From: Clostridiaceae bacterium M8S5
GTDB taxonomy: Bacteria; Bacillota; Clostridia; Tissierellales; MCWD3
NCBI GenBank assembly: GCA_029227815.1
Contig: CP118523.1
Location: 2,914,001-2,978,000, forward strand
DNA: 64,000 bases
Direction of reading: 5' to 3'
Every line of letters starts with the position of its first letter. Position 1 is the stretch's first letter. Made by a program: the position numbers and the translations under genes. A model generated the notes under the pieces. It was not told where the DNA came from. It ran no database searches and worked only from the letters and a program-made list of their open reading frames with translations. Of this stretch, positions 43,298 through 52,122 are shown piece after piece.

Positions 43298-44626
43298 TTA
43301 TTTGATGCTTTTAACCCATGAAGCTATATCATCTATTACGACAGTTTGAACTTTATTTGGAGCGTTGTAGTCTTCCACTGTACGAAGACCTGAGCTTTCC
43401 ATAAATAAATGATTCAGATTGTTGTATAACTTAAATATGACATTTTTCCTATTACCACATACTTCTTTCCAAAGCTCAAAGTCTTTGTCTGAGTAAATTT
43501 GAAAGTCTTTGCTCCCTTGCATTATCAACATTGGTATGTTTATTTTATCTATGAAATTCTTTCCACCAGTTTTATTCAAGCTGTACCAATATGATGCAGG
43601 TATACCTAGATAAGTTTTTCCATCGTCTTTGTCTAACTTAAGTATTTTATCTACATCTGCTTTAACTTTTTCCATTTGTAAGTCCATTTTTTTCTTATCA
43701 TCATCAGACAGTTTAGGTCTAATAGATTTTTGTATTTCAAGATTTTGATCAAGGGAAATTTCTGCTAAATTACGTAATGTTCCTGCCATTACTACTATCC
43801 CTTTTACCTCTTTGTTGTCTGATGATACTTTAGGTGCTAACATTCCTCCTAAACTATGTCCTAATACTATTATTCTATTATTATCTATACGAGTATCTTC
43901 TTTTAGCTGAGATATTGCACTATTTACATCATCCAATACTTCATGCTCTATTGTTTGATTTTTTTTTGCTAAATCCGGTCTTACTCTATATCGTTTGTCA
44001 TAGCGCAACGAAGCTATCCCTTTTTTTGCTAAACCATGAGCTATATCCTTAAATGGAGTATTACCTGTTGTTCCTATTGTTTCATTCATATCTTGAGGAC
44101 CTGACCCAGCAATCATTAATACAACTGGTGGCTTTTCTACACCTGTTGGCAGTGTAAGCATACCTGATAATTCATACTTCCCGACTTTAAAAGTTACTTC
44201 TTTATAATCTTTATCTTCTTGTGGAATTGCAAAATAATTAGTCCATAACCCAACTATTTGCCCTCTATCATCAACTGTAAATGTGTTTAATAGTCCATTT
44301 TTCTCATATTGACTAACTACCTTTACTATAAAATGCCCTTCTTTTTTTTCTATTGTAGTTTGATAATGCTTAACATAGCTTCCTATAGAAGCAACTGTTT
44401 TCTTCCATCCTTGTTCTAATTGATCTATAGATATTTTCTTAGCTGTATCTTCTGTGAATTTATTGTAAATTTCATCAAAATCACCTTTTGTCATGCTTAT
44501 TACTAATCTCTCTGCTTCTGCTTTTATATCTTTTTCACTAATATTCTTAGTTATATCTTTGTTCTTACATCCTACTAGACATATTAATAATGTAACTATA
44601 ATTGTTATTTTACATAATGTTTTCAT
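43298..44626 (-). CDS. Lipoprotein alpha/beta hydrolase with N-terminal DUF3887-like domain
   Basis: The 442-residue lipoprotein has its signal ending in LICLVGC (Cys20). Residues about 30-140 resemble a DUF3887-type domain (ISEKDIKAEAERLVISMTKGDFDEIYNKFTEDTAKKIS). The alpha/beta hydrolase domain follows: oxyanion region MIAGSGPQD, nucleophile elbow GHSLGG, acid in QGSKDFQIYSDKD and histidine in NNLNHLF. It is anchored on the outer membrane face. It is the last of three genes, after a DUF1648-like membrane protein and a GntR regulator. Likely an esterase or peptidase; substrate unknown. Confidence 0.85.
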   Translation of the reverse strand: MKTLCKITIIVTLLICLVGCKNKDITKNISEKDIKAEAERLVISMTKGDFDEIYNKFTEDTAKKISIDQLEQGWKKTVASIGSYVKHYQTTIEKKEGHFIVKVVSQYEKNGLLNTFTVDDRGQIVGLWTNYFAIPQEDKDYKEVTFKVGKYELSGMLTLPTGVEKPPVVLMIAGSGPQDMNETIGTTGNTPFKDIAHGLAKKGIASLRYDKRYRVRPDLAKKNQTIEHEVLDDVNSAISQLKEDTRIDNNRIIVLGHSLGGMLAPKVSSDNKEVKGIVVMAGTLRNLAEISLDQNLEIQKSIRPKLSDDDKKKMDLQMEKVKADVDKILKLDKDDGKTYLGIPASYWYSLNKTGGKNFIDKINIPMLIMQGSKDFQIYSDKDFELWKEVCGNRKNVIFKLYNNLNHLFMESSGLRTVEDYNAPNKVQTVVIDDIASWVKSIK

Positions 44627-44644
44627 TTATATCCCTCCTATATT

Positions 44645-45736
44645 TTATAATAATGTTCCAATCAAACTACATCCTATTATGAATGTTAATAATCCACATA
44701 TCATTAATATTGCAAGTGGTTTTGCAAAGTTAATTGTATAACCAACTCCAAATCGTTTTTCTACAAATAACGAAGCATCGTTTTTGTTGTAATAGAACTT
44801 ACCTGAAATCCAATGTTTATCATCATCTCTGTTTATAACAGCACTGTTTACTCCTTTTTTATGTCCACCGCTATGCCCAACTTTTATACTTAAAAACAAC
44901 GTAAGTGCTATAAGAAATATTGTCACTATACCTCCTATTATAAAGCCTGTTTTAACCTGTATTAGATTAAACAATCCAAGTTCTACTAACGAAAATTGAC
45001 CTATTAAAAGCAATCCAAATATCACAGTAAAATATGACCAAGCCTTTTTATGTAACTTTGCATGTTTTTTACTTATTTCTATGTTATCTGGATCTATATA
45101 CGGCGGTGTATGCTTTATAGTCATATATATTATTAAACATGTCACTAATATAGCTATCTGTATAATTATCGGAAAAAGCACAGCAATTATACTTTTGTCT
45201 ATATACTTTGTAATATGTCCTGACATGTTAACTTTTATAGGAAGCTTACTTGGTGCATCTTCATATAGAAGAATTGCACTTATTCCTGTTGCTACTATCA
45301 TAGCTATATGAATTAAAAAACACCAAACCGAACATACGAGTTTTGAAGATATAAACTCTATATCTACTACTCTTATATTTCTTGCTTCTTTTGCCCAGTT
45401 CTTTGTTTTTTTGTACCCCTTTACTTTTTTATTAACTATGGAGTATATCACAAATATACTAACTAAATAAAGCATCGCTGATATATTGTATATGGAAAGC
45501 TTATTCTTTACTAAGAAGTTAAGCAATACTGCACCTAGTGTTATTATTATTGCTGATAACATACTAAGCTTTATATATAACTTCTTAAATCCAACAATTT
45601 CTTTTGTCTTTTTCTGATCAGTTGGTATTGTAACACCAAAAACTACATCTTTGCGCCCTATTAAAGGTGTCATAATCAAGGTAATTGCAACAATTATATA
45701 TATAGTCCAATCCATAACTGTGTCAATAGTATTCAT
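44645..45736 (-). CDS. Membrane protein with DUF1648 and DUF5808-like parts
   Basis: The 363-residue protein has about eight membrane segments. Its centre reads APSKLPIKVNMSGHITKYIDKS, the DUF1648 signature (P.H.n..G..d.y..K). The end includes DDKHWISGKFYYNKNDASLFVEKRFGVGYTINFAKPLA, which fits DUF5808. The family occurs with GntR-type regulators in Firmicutes; the B. subtilis SdpI immunity protein is a distant DUF1648 relative. This gene lies between the YtrA-type regulator and the hydrolase. A role in envelope or peptide immunity is possible but unproven. Confidence 0.8.
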   Translation of the reverse strand: MNTIDTVMDWTIYIIVAITLIMTPLIGRKDVVFGVTIPTDQKKTKEIVGFKKLYIKLSMLSAIIITLGAVLLNFLVKNKLSIYNISAMLYLVSIFVIYSIVNKKVKGYKKTKNWAKEARNIRVVDIEFISSKLVCSVWCFLIHIAMIVATGISAILLYEDAPSKLPIKVNMSGHITKYIDKSIIAVLFPIIIQIAILVTCLIIYMTIKHTPPYIDPDNIEISKKHAKLHKKAWSYFTVIFGLLLIGQFSLVELGLFNLIQVKTGFIIGGIVTIFLIALTLFLSIKVGHSGGHKKGVNSAVINRDDDKHWISGKFYYNKNDASLFVEKRFGVGYTINFAKPLAILMICGLLTFIIGCSLIGTLL

Positions 45737-45759
45737 AACAAACCTCCTTATAAATTGTG

Positions 45760-46134
45760 TTATATTTGATTGTAGATTTTACCAATAATACTGTTTATCT
45801 CATCTGCTGTTAGTCCTCTACATTTTGCTTCTGTCACTATACTTTCTAGTTTTTCTTCCAGTATATTTAGATAAGCTTCATCAGCTCTATACTGATTTTT
45901 ATCATTAATAACAACACCTTTTCTTTTTATTACAGAAACAAAACCATCTTGCTTCAATATATTGTATGCTTTATTAACTGTATGCATATTAACACTAAGA
46001 CTAGAAGCTAGTGCTCTTGAAGAAGGTAGCTGCTTTCCTTTAGTCAACTCCCCTTTTAATATTCCTTTAATGATTGCGTCTCTTATCTGTTCATAAATAG
46101 GTTTATCTATAGACATATCTATCTGTATTAACAT
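45760..46134 (-). CDS. GntR-family repressor, YtrA subfamily
   Basis: The protein of about 124 residues is a GntR winged helix (DKPIYEQIRDAIIKGILKGELTKGKQLPSSRALASSLSVN...VNKAYNILKQDGF) with a short C-terminal tail. ATG at 46134 is preferred: AAAGGAGT ends a few bases upstream. It is the first gene of an operon with the DUF1648-like protein and the hydrolase, and its promoter contains a 10-bp imperfect inverted repeat around the -10 box. It is one of three YtrA-type regulators in the window, and the only one not linked to an ABC transporter. Confidence 0.9.
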   Translation of the reverse strand: MLIQIDMSIDKPIYEQIRDAIIKGILKGELTKGKQLPSSRALASSLSVNMHTVNKAYNILKQDGFVSVIKRKGVVINDKNQYRADEAYLNILEEKLESIVTEAKCRGLTADEINSIIGKIYNQI

Positions 46135-46160
46135 ATTTACTCCTTTCGTCAATGTTTTAT

Positions 46161-46203
46161 TCTATTTGTTATATATTATATAGAACAGATAGAGCAATGT
46201 CAA
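46161..46203 (-). promoter_or_regulatory. Promoter and operator of the GntR-DUF1648 operon
   Basis: On the minus strand TTGACA (complement 46198-46203) and TATAAT (complement 46175-46180) are 17 bases apart. TCTATTTGTT (46161-46170) and AACAGATAGA (46184-46193) form an inverted repeat around the -10 box, like the operators of the other two YtrA-type genes. Confidence 0.75.
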
Positions 46204-46256
46204 GAAAAAAAAGATGTCAAATCAACATCCTTTTAAATTTATAAAAAATCATCTTA

Positions 46257-46315
46257 TTAAAATTGAGTAGCTTAGCTTATCTAGAAATAAGAACAATAAG
46301 TTTTAACAACAACTA
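46257..46315. repeat. Decayed copy D of the palindromic repeat
   Basis: The sequence matches the central part of the repeat core: TTAAAATTGAGTAGC, then AGCTTA..TAGA..TAAG..CAA and TTTTAAC, with several substitutions and short gaps. The outer thirds of the core are missing. Only one terminator-like hairpin (46211-46232, AAGATGT/ACATCCTT) lies on one side. Orientation is the same as copy A. Confidence 0.6.
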
Positions 46316-46339
46316 CGTATTTTTTTACAGTATTTTTAA

Positions 46340-46882
46340 TTAATCTAAGTATTTTTCTAGTCCAATTAGTGCAAATGTCTTATCGCTATACTCCTTATCT
46401 CCTGATATTGTAAACACTTTGTCAAACCCTGCTCTGGTCCAAAATCTAAGCCCTTTCCAGTTCTTAAGATAAACTCCTATACCTATTTTTCTATAATCTG
46501 TTTTATTTGATTCTTTAATAACTAATTCTATCACTTCTCTGGCATAACCATTGTTTTGATATTTTTTATCTATTAAAAACATACCAATCCAAATAGTATC
46601 TTCTGCTGGATAGCCATAGTATAAATCAAAAAAACCTATAAGTTCATTACCTTTTTTAAGATATATGGATTTCAATCTGTAATTATCTTTGCTAGCAGTT
46701 TGTATTGGTGGCAAATCTCCATTTTTAAGACATTTCTCTATATAATCATCTTCAAACTCTTCTCCCTCTAGCTTAATCTTATCATCCCATGACATACAAA
46801 TATTTTGTAGCCTTTCACACTCTATTGTAGACGATTTTTTGATAACTAATCTATTAGACTCCATTCTTTCTTTTATTTTCAT
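46340..46882 (-). CDS. GNAT-family N-acetyltransferase
   Basis: The protein of about 180 residues has a GNAT core: YPAEDTIWIGMFLIDKKYQNNGYAREVIELV, with the acetyl-CoA loop Q-N-N-G-Y-A, followed by GIGVYLKNWKGLRFWTRAGFDKV. ATG at 46882 is preferred: GGAGAAGG lies just upstream; the ATG ten codons earlier lacks a site. It is not a close paralogue of the tandem pair at 5.8-6.9 kb. Its gene is monocistronic, and the decayed repeat copy D follows it. Substrate unknown. Confidence 0.8.
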   Translation of the reverse strand: MKIKERMESNRLVIKKSSTIECERLQNICMSWDDKIKLEGEEFEDDYIEKCLKNGDLPPIQTASKDNYRLKSIYLKKGNELIGFFDLYYGYPAEDTIWIGMFLIDKKYQNNGYAREVIELVIKESNKTDYRKIGIGVYLKNWKGLRFWTRAGFDKVFTISGDKEYSDKTFALIGLEKYLD

Positions 46883-46990
46883 AACCTTCTCTCCTCTCCC
46901 ATCATATATCAATTATTTTATCATATTGTTTGTATTTTTTCAAACAACAATATGTTTTGTTTGTTTTTTTGACTTGCGAATAGACAAAAT

Positions 46991-47017
46991 AAAATCACCA
47001 GTAAAACTGATGATTTT
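46991..47017 (-). terminator. Terminator after the membrane protein at 47022-47633
   Basis: AAAATCA pairs with TGATTTT, with a further CAGT/ACTG inner stem. It lies directly after the stop codon at 47022; read on the minus strand a short T-containing tail (TTTTATTTTG) follows. Confidence 0.65.
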
Positions 47018-47021
47018 GGTT

Positions 47022-47633
47022 CTATTTTAATTTTATCTTTCTTTTTTTGATAATATTTGTAATTTTGTCGTTTTGATACTTAGCTTCTAACCAAATTCTT
47101 TCTTTTGCTTTATCTTTTTTAATAAATATATCTAGTTTTATCTCCTTATTTCTTATTCCATCGTCAAAGAAAATACCAATAGTCTCTATGTCCTTAGATT
47201 CATATCCCACTTCTTTCACAGCTTCAATTGCATATCTTCTTGGCTTACTTAGCCTTGATAGTTCATAATTATATGTATCTATTACTATAAATACAACTAT
47301 AATTGAAATTATCCCATACATGATTACCTTGTATTTATTTACTTTTGACTTGAATATTTGTGAAATCACCGCTCCTTGTACCCCTACAATAAGTAAGTCT
47401 CTGTCTACTAACAAATACCTTTTAGCTATTATATAAAGTCCATATGTAGTGAAAGTTATTATTATCATCCCTACCCAATTATACTTTTTATCGACTATGT
47501 ATTTACTATATAAAAATATAATAGCTGCTATCAGTGATATACTTCCCATCACAATAATGAATTCTGAAAAGACATCGGTTCTCATATAGATATACTTTGA
47601 TATATACGCTACACTAATTAAAAATTGTACCAT
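47022..47633 (-). CDS. Membrane protein of unknown function, paralogue of the next gene
   Basis: The 203-residue protein has about five hydrophobic segments in the first 130 residues, then a soluble C-terminal domain of about 70 residues beginning KPRRYAIEAVKEVGYESKDIE and ending in basic KKRKIKLK. The gene at 47759-48445 has the same plan, with KPERYAIKELENRGYEIAKE at the same place, so the two are tandem paralogues. I do not recognise the family. No motif points to an activity. Confidence 0.65.
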   Translation of the reverse strand: MVQFLISVAYISKYIYMRTDVFSEFIIVMGSISLIAAIIFLYSKYIVDKKYNWVGMIIITFTTYGLYIIAKRYLLVDRDLLIVGVQGAVISQIFKSKVNKYKVIMYGIISIIVVFIVIDTYNYELSRLSKPRRYAIEAVKEVGYESKDIETIGIFFDDGIRNKEIKLDIFIKKDKAKERIWLEAKYQNDKITNIIKKRKIKLK

Positions 47634-47758
47634 ACTAAAAATGTTATACCTTAAACCTTTTTCTTTTATTACTTTGCACTTTACTATGTCAATATTAATA
47701 CTAGTCCTAATAAAATAAACAATTCTATAAAGTTCATTTAAACACCGCCTATAGATAA

Positions 47759-48445
47759 TTAATATTTCTTAATTTTAATTATTTTATTTTTATAATATTC
47801 AACATCAAAAAGTAATCTCCTAAGGGAGTCTACTTCCTCTCCAAAGATTCTTACAACTATTGGTTCAAATCTAGTTTTTGAATAACCTTTTATTTCATGT
47901 TCTTTAGCAATTTCATATCCTCTATTCTCCAGTTCTTTAATTGCATACCTTTCTGGCTTATTGTAGTTTCTCCCAAACGCTATAATAGCACATACTATAA
48001 TGGCAGTGATAATATTAATAGTAATAATTTTATCATCTTTTAAATCTCTATTTTCCCACGTATCTAGCACTAAACTACCTATAAAAGAGTAATATAATGC
48101 TTTAAGTATATTATTAAGTGAATATCTTTGTAATACTAAATAAGACAATAAAATAATCATCATTAAAATAGATGCAATAAAACAGTTATCATTATACTTC
48201 TTAGAATTTTTCAAATAAAGATAAACCCAACTACTTATTAATAAAAATAAAGTCAATGATATAAAAAACTCTGACCAATTATCAGTGCTAATATAGATAA
48301 TATATGCTAACATAGGTATTCCTATAGCCGTCTTTAATCTCTCTATAATCTTAATTTCCTTATCTTTTTTTATTAATAATTCCTTGATTAATTCTAAAAT
48401 AACTATAAATACAATACCTACAATTAATAATGTTAGATAATTCAA
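47759..48445 (-). CDS. Membrane protein of unknown function, paralogue of the gene at 47022
   Basis: The 228-residue protein has about six hydrophobic segments, then the domain KPERYAIKELENRGYEIAKE...KTRFEPIVVRIFGEEVDSLRRLLFDVEYYKNKIIKIKKY. The tail repeats the 'E/DxxYxNxKIxxIxKK' ending of its neighbour. The paired domain resembles a small sensor or peptide-binding fold only in general pattern. The two genes lie 125 bases apart in the same direction. Function unknown. Confidence 0.65.
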   Translation of the reverse strand: MNYLTLLIVGIVFIVILELIKELLIKKDKEIKIIERLKTAIGIPMLAYIIYISTDNWSEFFISLTLFLLISSWVYLYLKNSKKYNDNCFIASILMMIILLSYLVLQRYSLNNILKALYYSFIGSLVLDTWENRDLKDDKIITINIITAIIVCAIIAFGRNYNKPERYAIKELENRGYEIAKEHEIKGYSKTRFEPIVVRIFGEEVDSLRRLLFDVEYYKNKIIKIKKY

Positions 48446-48527
48446 ATAATTCCACCTTTCTAATAAACTCTATCCTTTATTATAGCATATAATATACTTA
48501 AAACATTTTAGTTTTTTTCATTTACTC

Positions 48528-48576
48528 TTGACACACACAATGTATTAGTGTACTATTTATATAACACACTAATACA
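48528..48576 (+). promoter_or_regulatory. Promoter and operator of the second YtrA-type ABC operon
   Basis: TTGACA (48528-48533) and TACTAT (48551-48556) are 17 bases apart. The perfect inverted repeat TGTATTAGTGT (48541-48551) / ACACTAATACA (48566-48576) overlaps the -10 box, as expected for autorepression by the GntR protein encoded 23 bases downstream. Confidence 0.75.
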
Positions 48577-48598
48577 TCGTGTAGAAAGAAGGTGAGTA

Positions 48599-48967
48599 AT
48601 GAAATTTGACAACAGCAAACCTATATACAAGCAAATTATAGATGACATAAAAAAGGATATAGTTTTAGGCAAAAGAAATGTAGGTGACAAGTTGCCATCC
48701 ACTAGAGAACTTGCTGTTCTCTATACTGTTAATCCTAATACAGCTCAGAGAGTTTATAAGGAAATAGAGCTAGAAGGTATTGCTTTTACTAAAAGAGGTA
48801 AAGGCACATATATTAATGAATCTGAAGATATAGTTAATGAACTCAAAAATCAAATGGCAAACGATGTAATACATAATTTTATACGTGGCATGAATGAGTT
48901 AGGCTATAGCTATGATGAAATGCTGAAAATTATCAAAACTAGAAAATTAAAAGAAGGTGGAAAATAA
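48599..48967 (+). CDS. GntR-family repressor, YtrA subfamily
   Basis: The 122-residue protein is a GntR winged helix (PIYKQIIDDIKKDIVLGKRNVGDKLPSTRELAVLYTVNPNTAQRVYKEIE) with a short C-terminal helical tail of about 40 residues. It starts at ATG 48599 behind GAAGGTG. It overlaps the ATPase gene by one base (TAATG), so translation is coupled. The operator overlapping its promoter is a perfect 11-bp dyad. The gene lies divergent from the two membrane-protein genes. Confidence 0.92.
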   Translation: MKFDNSKPIYKQIIDDIKKDIVLGKRNVGDKLPSTRELAVLYTVNPNTAQRVYKEIELEGIAFTKRGKGTYINESEDIVNELKNQMANDVIHNFIRGMNELGYSYDEMLKIIKTRKLKEGGK

Positions 48968-49659
48968 TGCAAATATTAAAAATAGATAATCTTTCAAAGG
49001 GGTTCTTTTCTAAGAAAGCACTAAGTAATGTTTCAATTGATTTATCACAAGGAAAAATCTATGGCTTACTAGGCCCAAATGGAAGTGGTAAAACGACACT
49101 TATGCGCATTGTAACTGGTTTACTTAAAGCTACATCTGGTAGTGTACTAGTAAATGGGTGTGAATTAGGAGTAGAAACTAAAAAAATAATATCTTTTATG
49201 CCTACTGAAAATTATTTGTATCCTATGATGAAGATTAAAAATGTAAGACAATACTTCCGTGATATGTATAATGATTTTGATACTAACAAATTCGATAGTT
49301 TAATTAAGTTCATGGGTTTAAGTGATGATCTTAAGGTTTCTTCTCTATCTACTGGTATGTCAGGAAGATTAAAGTTAGCACTATGTCTTTCTAGGGATGC
49401 TAAGCTATATTTATTTGATGAACCGTTAAGTGGTATTGATTTTATATCTAGAGAAAAGATTATTGAAACAATAATAAGTGAAATGACTCCCGAAAAAACA
49501 ATGGTTATATCTAGTCATTTGGTTGATGAAATGGAAAAATTGCTTGATACTGCTATATTATTAAAAGAAGGACATATAGCTGGCACTCATAATTTAGAAG
49601 AACTTAGAATTAAGTATAACAAATCCATTCAAGATTTATATAAGGAGGTATTCTCATAA
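48967..49659 (+). CDS. ABC transporter ATP-binding protein
   Basis: The 230-residue ATPase has Walker A GPNGSGKTT, signature LSTGMSGRLKLALCL, Walker B LYLFDEPLSGIDF and switch His in ISSH. The signature is divergent (LSTGMSG). It shares one base with the permease gene that follows. With the GntR regulator and permease it forms a complete YtrA-type exporter operon. The substrate is unknown; such operons often respond to cell-wall antibiotics. Confidence 0.9.
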   Translation: MQILKIDNLSKGFFSKKALSNVSIDLSQGKIYGLLGPNGSGKTTLMRIVTGLLKATSGSVLVNGCELGVETKKIISFMPTENYLYPMMKIKNVRQYFRDMYNDFDTNKFDSLIKFMGLSDDLKVSSLSTGMSGRLKLALCLSRDAKLYLFDEPLSGIDFISREKIIETIISEMTPEKTMVISSHLVDEMEKLLDTAILLKEGHIAGTHNLEELRIKYNKSIQDLYKEVFS

Positions 49660-50408
49660 TGTTTAATTTATTAAAATACGAAGTTTATAAGAAATATAAA
49701 ACTCTACTTGCATCTCTAACTATAATCGCTATTATAGAATTAATATGCATATATTACCTTTACGATTCTTTTAATAAAGCTGGTTCAGCTATCATTATTT
49801 ACACGCTTCTCGGTATCGCAGGAATGGTATTTTTGTTAGTTGAAAACATAAATACATATAAGTCTGATTTGTTCAAGAAATCTGGATATATGCTCTTTTT
49901 GACTCCTAACAATGGATATAAAATACTAGGTAGTAAAGTAATCTTTTCTCTAGTTGAAAATATTGTTGGATTTTTAATATACTTTTCGCTAGGTTTAATG
50001 AACTATAAAATACTTTTAAGTAATTATACCGAGCACGAAGTCCTTAGATTCTTCAGTACTATACAACAAAACTTATCACATTATGACATAAGTATACTAA
50101 ATGTGTTTTATGTATGTCTTATCATTGTTTTTGCATGGTTTAATTTTACTCTTAGTATATATCTAGCTATGACTATTTATAAAAGTGTGTTATCTAATGT
50201 AAAACGTGGTGGACTAATAAGTTTTGGATTATTTCTAGTTATAAACTTCTTTATACAAAAGTTTTATGATTTGTTTTTTAGTGAAGTATTTAATATAGAT
50301 TTTACTACTAAAAGTATGCTATTCCCTAGTTTATTTACTCTTGGAATTGTAAGTGTAGCATTGTTCTTTAGTACTTCTTACTTGCTTGATAAGAAAGTTA
50401 ATCTGTAG
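49659..50408 (+). CDS. ABC transporter permease
   Basis: The 249-residue protein has about six membrane segments, with a cytoplasmic stretch YKSDLFKKSGYMLFLTPNNGYKILGSK after the second. This 'L.TPxsgyxIl.sK' pattern is typical of small ABC permeases of Firmicutes operons with YtrA-type regulators. It is the last gene of the operon and is followed by a bidirectional terminator. It would form a homodimeric channel with the ATPase just upstream. Confidence 0.85.
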   Translation: MFNLLKYEVYKKYKTLLASLTIIAIIELICIYYLYDSFNKAGSAIIIYTLLGIAGMVFLLVENINTYKSDLFKKSGYMLFLTPNNGYKILGSKVIFSLVENIVGFLIYFSLGLMNYKILLSNYTEHEVLRFFSTIQQNLSHYDISILNVFYVCLIIVFAWFNFTLSIYLAMTIYKSVLSNVKRGGLISFGLFLVINFFIQKFYDLFFSEVFNIDFTTKSMLFPSLFTLGIVSVALFFSTSYLLDKKVNL

Positions 50409-50413
50409 CTTAA

Positions 50414-50451
50414 AATAACCCTCTAGAGTGATTATTCTCCTGAGGGTTATT
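50414..50451. terminator. Bidirectional terminator between convergent ABC operons
   Basis: AATAACCCTC (50414-50423) pairs with GAGGGTTATT (50442-50451) around an 18-base loop; TTCTTT follows on the plus strand and a T-containing tail on the minus strand. It can end transcription from both sides. Confidence 0.75.
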
Positions 50452-50454
50452 TCT

Positions 50455-52122
50455 TTATTCAAGTTCCACAAATTTTCTAATAATCTTTTTTTCAAGTTTT
50501 TTATAAAATACATACGTAAGTATCAATATAACTACGAAGTCTACTAAAAATATGGTATTAGTATTTATAGACGATTTAATCATGAAAACTGTTAACGCCC
50601 CTATTGCTAAAAGTAATGCTGCATTTACAACTAAAGATATCATTACGTTCATATTTTGTTTTACTGCTCTCTGTGGGTTAGTCCAATTTAATAGAGGTCT
50701 TCCTATATCTACAAACATTCCAACTATTATCATGAGCTCTGATCCAATTATGCCTAATAACATACCAATGTATACTGTCATGTTAATCTCCATAGATATA
50801 TTAAGCCCTACTATCATTAATACTAATAATAAAAACTGAGGAATCAAAGCACTTAAACTTCTTCCTATTATTTGATCTTTTGCACTTGTAGGAATTATCC
50901 TAGACGTCCAAAAATACTTTCCTTCTCTTGAAAATGTAGTTGATGCTACTGGTGTAATTGCACACATCGCCATGATAATACCTGCCACCGAGAAATTTAT
51001 ATATCCTGTTGGTATCGACGATATTAATTGATTAAAATTACCTATGTTAATTCCAGTAATTATTGGTATCATGAATATAATGGGTAATATAATAACTACT
51101 GAATAACAGTTAAATAAATATATTGGTGTCTTTAATATTGTAATTACATCTATTTTACACACTGCAAAATATGGTGGTTTTGCTTTGATAATTTCTTTAT
51201 TAAATTGTGTTTTTGAAAGTTGTTTTTTCTTAGATACAACTTCGTTTCCGCCTATGATACCACCTAAGTAAACTTTGTCTCCTACTATTAGGAATACTAC
51301 GAAGATAAGTACATTCATTAGGGCAAATAACGCAAAATTGATAAGACTCTCTATAGTAACTGTACTAGAAAGTGCATTACCTAGCCATTTGGCTAATATA
51401 TTAGTTTTCCCTAATAAATTTACTAAAGTTTCATTATTCTCAAGCAGTTGTTTTACAAAATTTCCTCCTTGCCCCATTGCCATTGCATATTTTTGTATAT
51501 ATATTTGCAATCCTATCGCAACAAAAGTCATCAAAAACAAGAATATACCTCTTATCAAATTTTTCTTATTTCCTAAATTGATTATTCTAGATGAAAGTAT
51601 AATTATTATAGTACTTAAGGCCAATGGAAAAACAGGTATTATTAGTAATGCTAATGCCATAATAAAATAATATGATCCAACTGCATTTGTATTTATTCCA
51701 TTGATTATAAATGCAGGTGCTAAAGTTAAAAAAACTATTATATACTCATAAATTAATAGTAAGTTGAATTTCGACCATATTATATTTCTAGGCTTTATTG
51801 GTAGTGATAAGAACATCTCGGTTTCTCTTGAGAAAAAATAATATGCCATTACATATGGTATACTAAATATAAATATAATAAAACTTTCGATGCTATATAT
51901 AAGCGCATTAAATATATTAATCTGATTTATAGCAATAAATTGTAGATTGATAACATTTAAAAACTTCAAGTAATATCTATACGTAAAAATAATAAATATC
52001 ATTATAACAGCAGTTATCAAAAGCTTTCTTAACTGCTCTCTGTTCATTTTCTTTAGATTTAAGCTTCCAAATCCAAACATATTAATTAAACCTAACTTAG
52101 TTAATGATATTATCTCTCTCAT
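50455..52122 (-). CDS. ABC transporter permease, large (ABC-2 type)
   Basis: The 555-residue protein has about 12-14 hydrophobic segments. An SLPIKPRNIIWSKF element follows the second segment (the SLP motif again), and a second cytoplasmic region FSREGKYFWTSRIIPTSAKDQIIGRS lies in the C-terminal half, so this is a fusion of two permease units in one chain. It overlaps the ATPase gene by four bases. The protein resembles putative ABC exporters of about 550 residues found in Firmicutes. The substrate is unknown. Confidence 0.85.
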   Translation of the reverse strand: MREIISLTKLGLINMFGFGSLNLKKMNREQLRKLLITAVIMIFIIFTYRYYLKFLNVINLQFIAINQINIFNALIYSIESFIIFIFSIPYVMAYYFFSRETEMFLSLPIKPRNIIWSKFNLLLIYEYIIVFLTLAPAFIINGINTNAVGSYYFIMALALLIIPVFPLALSTIIIILSSRIINLGNKKNLIRGIFLFLMTFVAIGLQIYIQKYAMAMGQGGNFVKQLLENNETLVNLLGKTNILAKWLGNALSSTVTIESLINFALFALMNVLIFVVFLIVGDKVYLGGIIGGNEVVSKKKQLSKTQFNKEIIKAKPPYFAVCKIDVITILKTPIYLFNCYSVVIILPIIFMIPIITGINIGNFNQLISSIPTGYINFSVAGIIMAMCAITPVASTTFSREGKYFWTSRIIPTSAKDQIIGRSLSALIPQFLLLVLMIVGLNISMEINMTVYIGMLLGIIGSELMIIVGMFVDIGRPLLNWTNPQRAVKQNMNVMISLVVNAALLLAIGALTVFMIKSSINTNTIFLVDFVVILILTYVFYKKLEKKIIRKFVELE

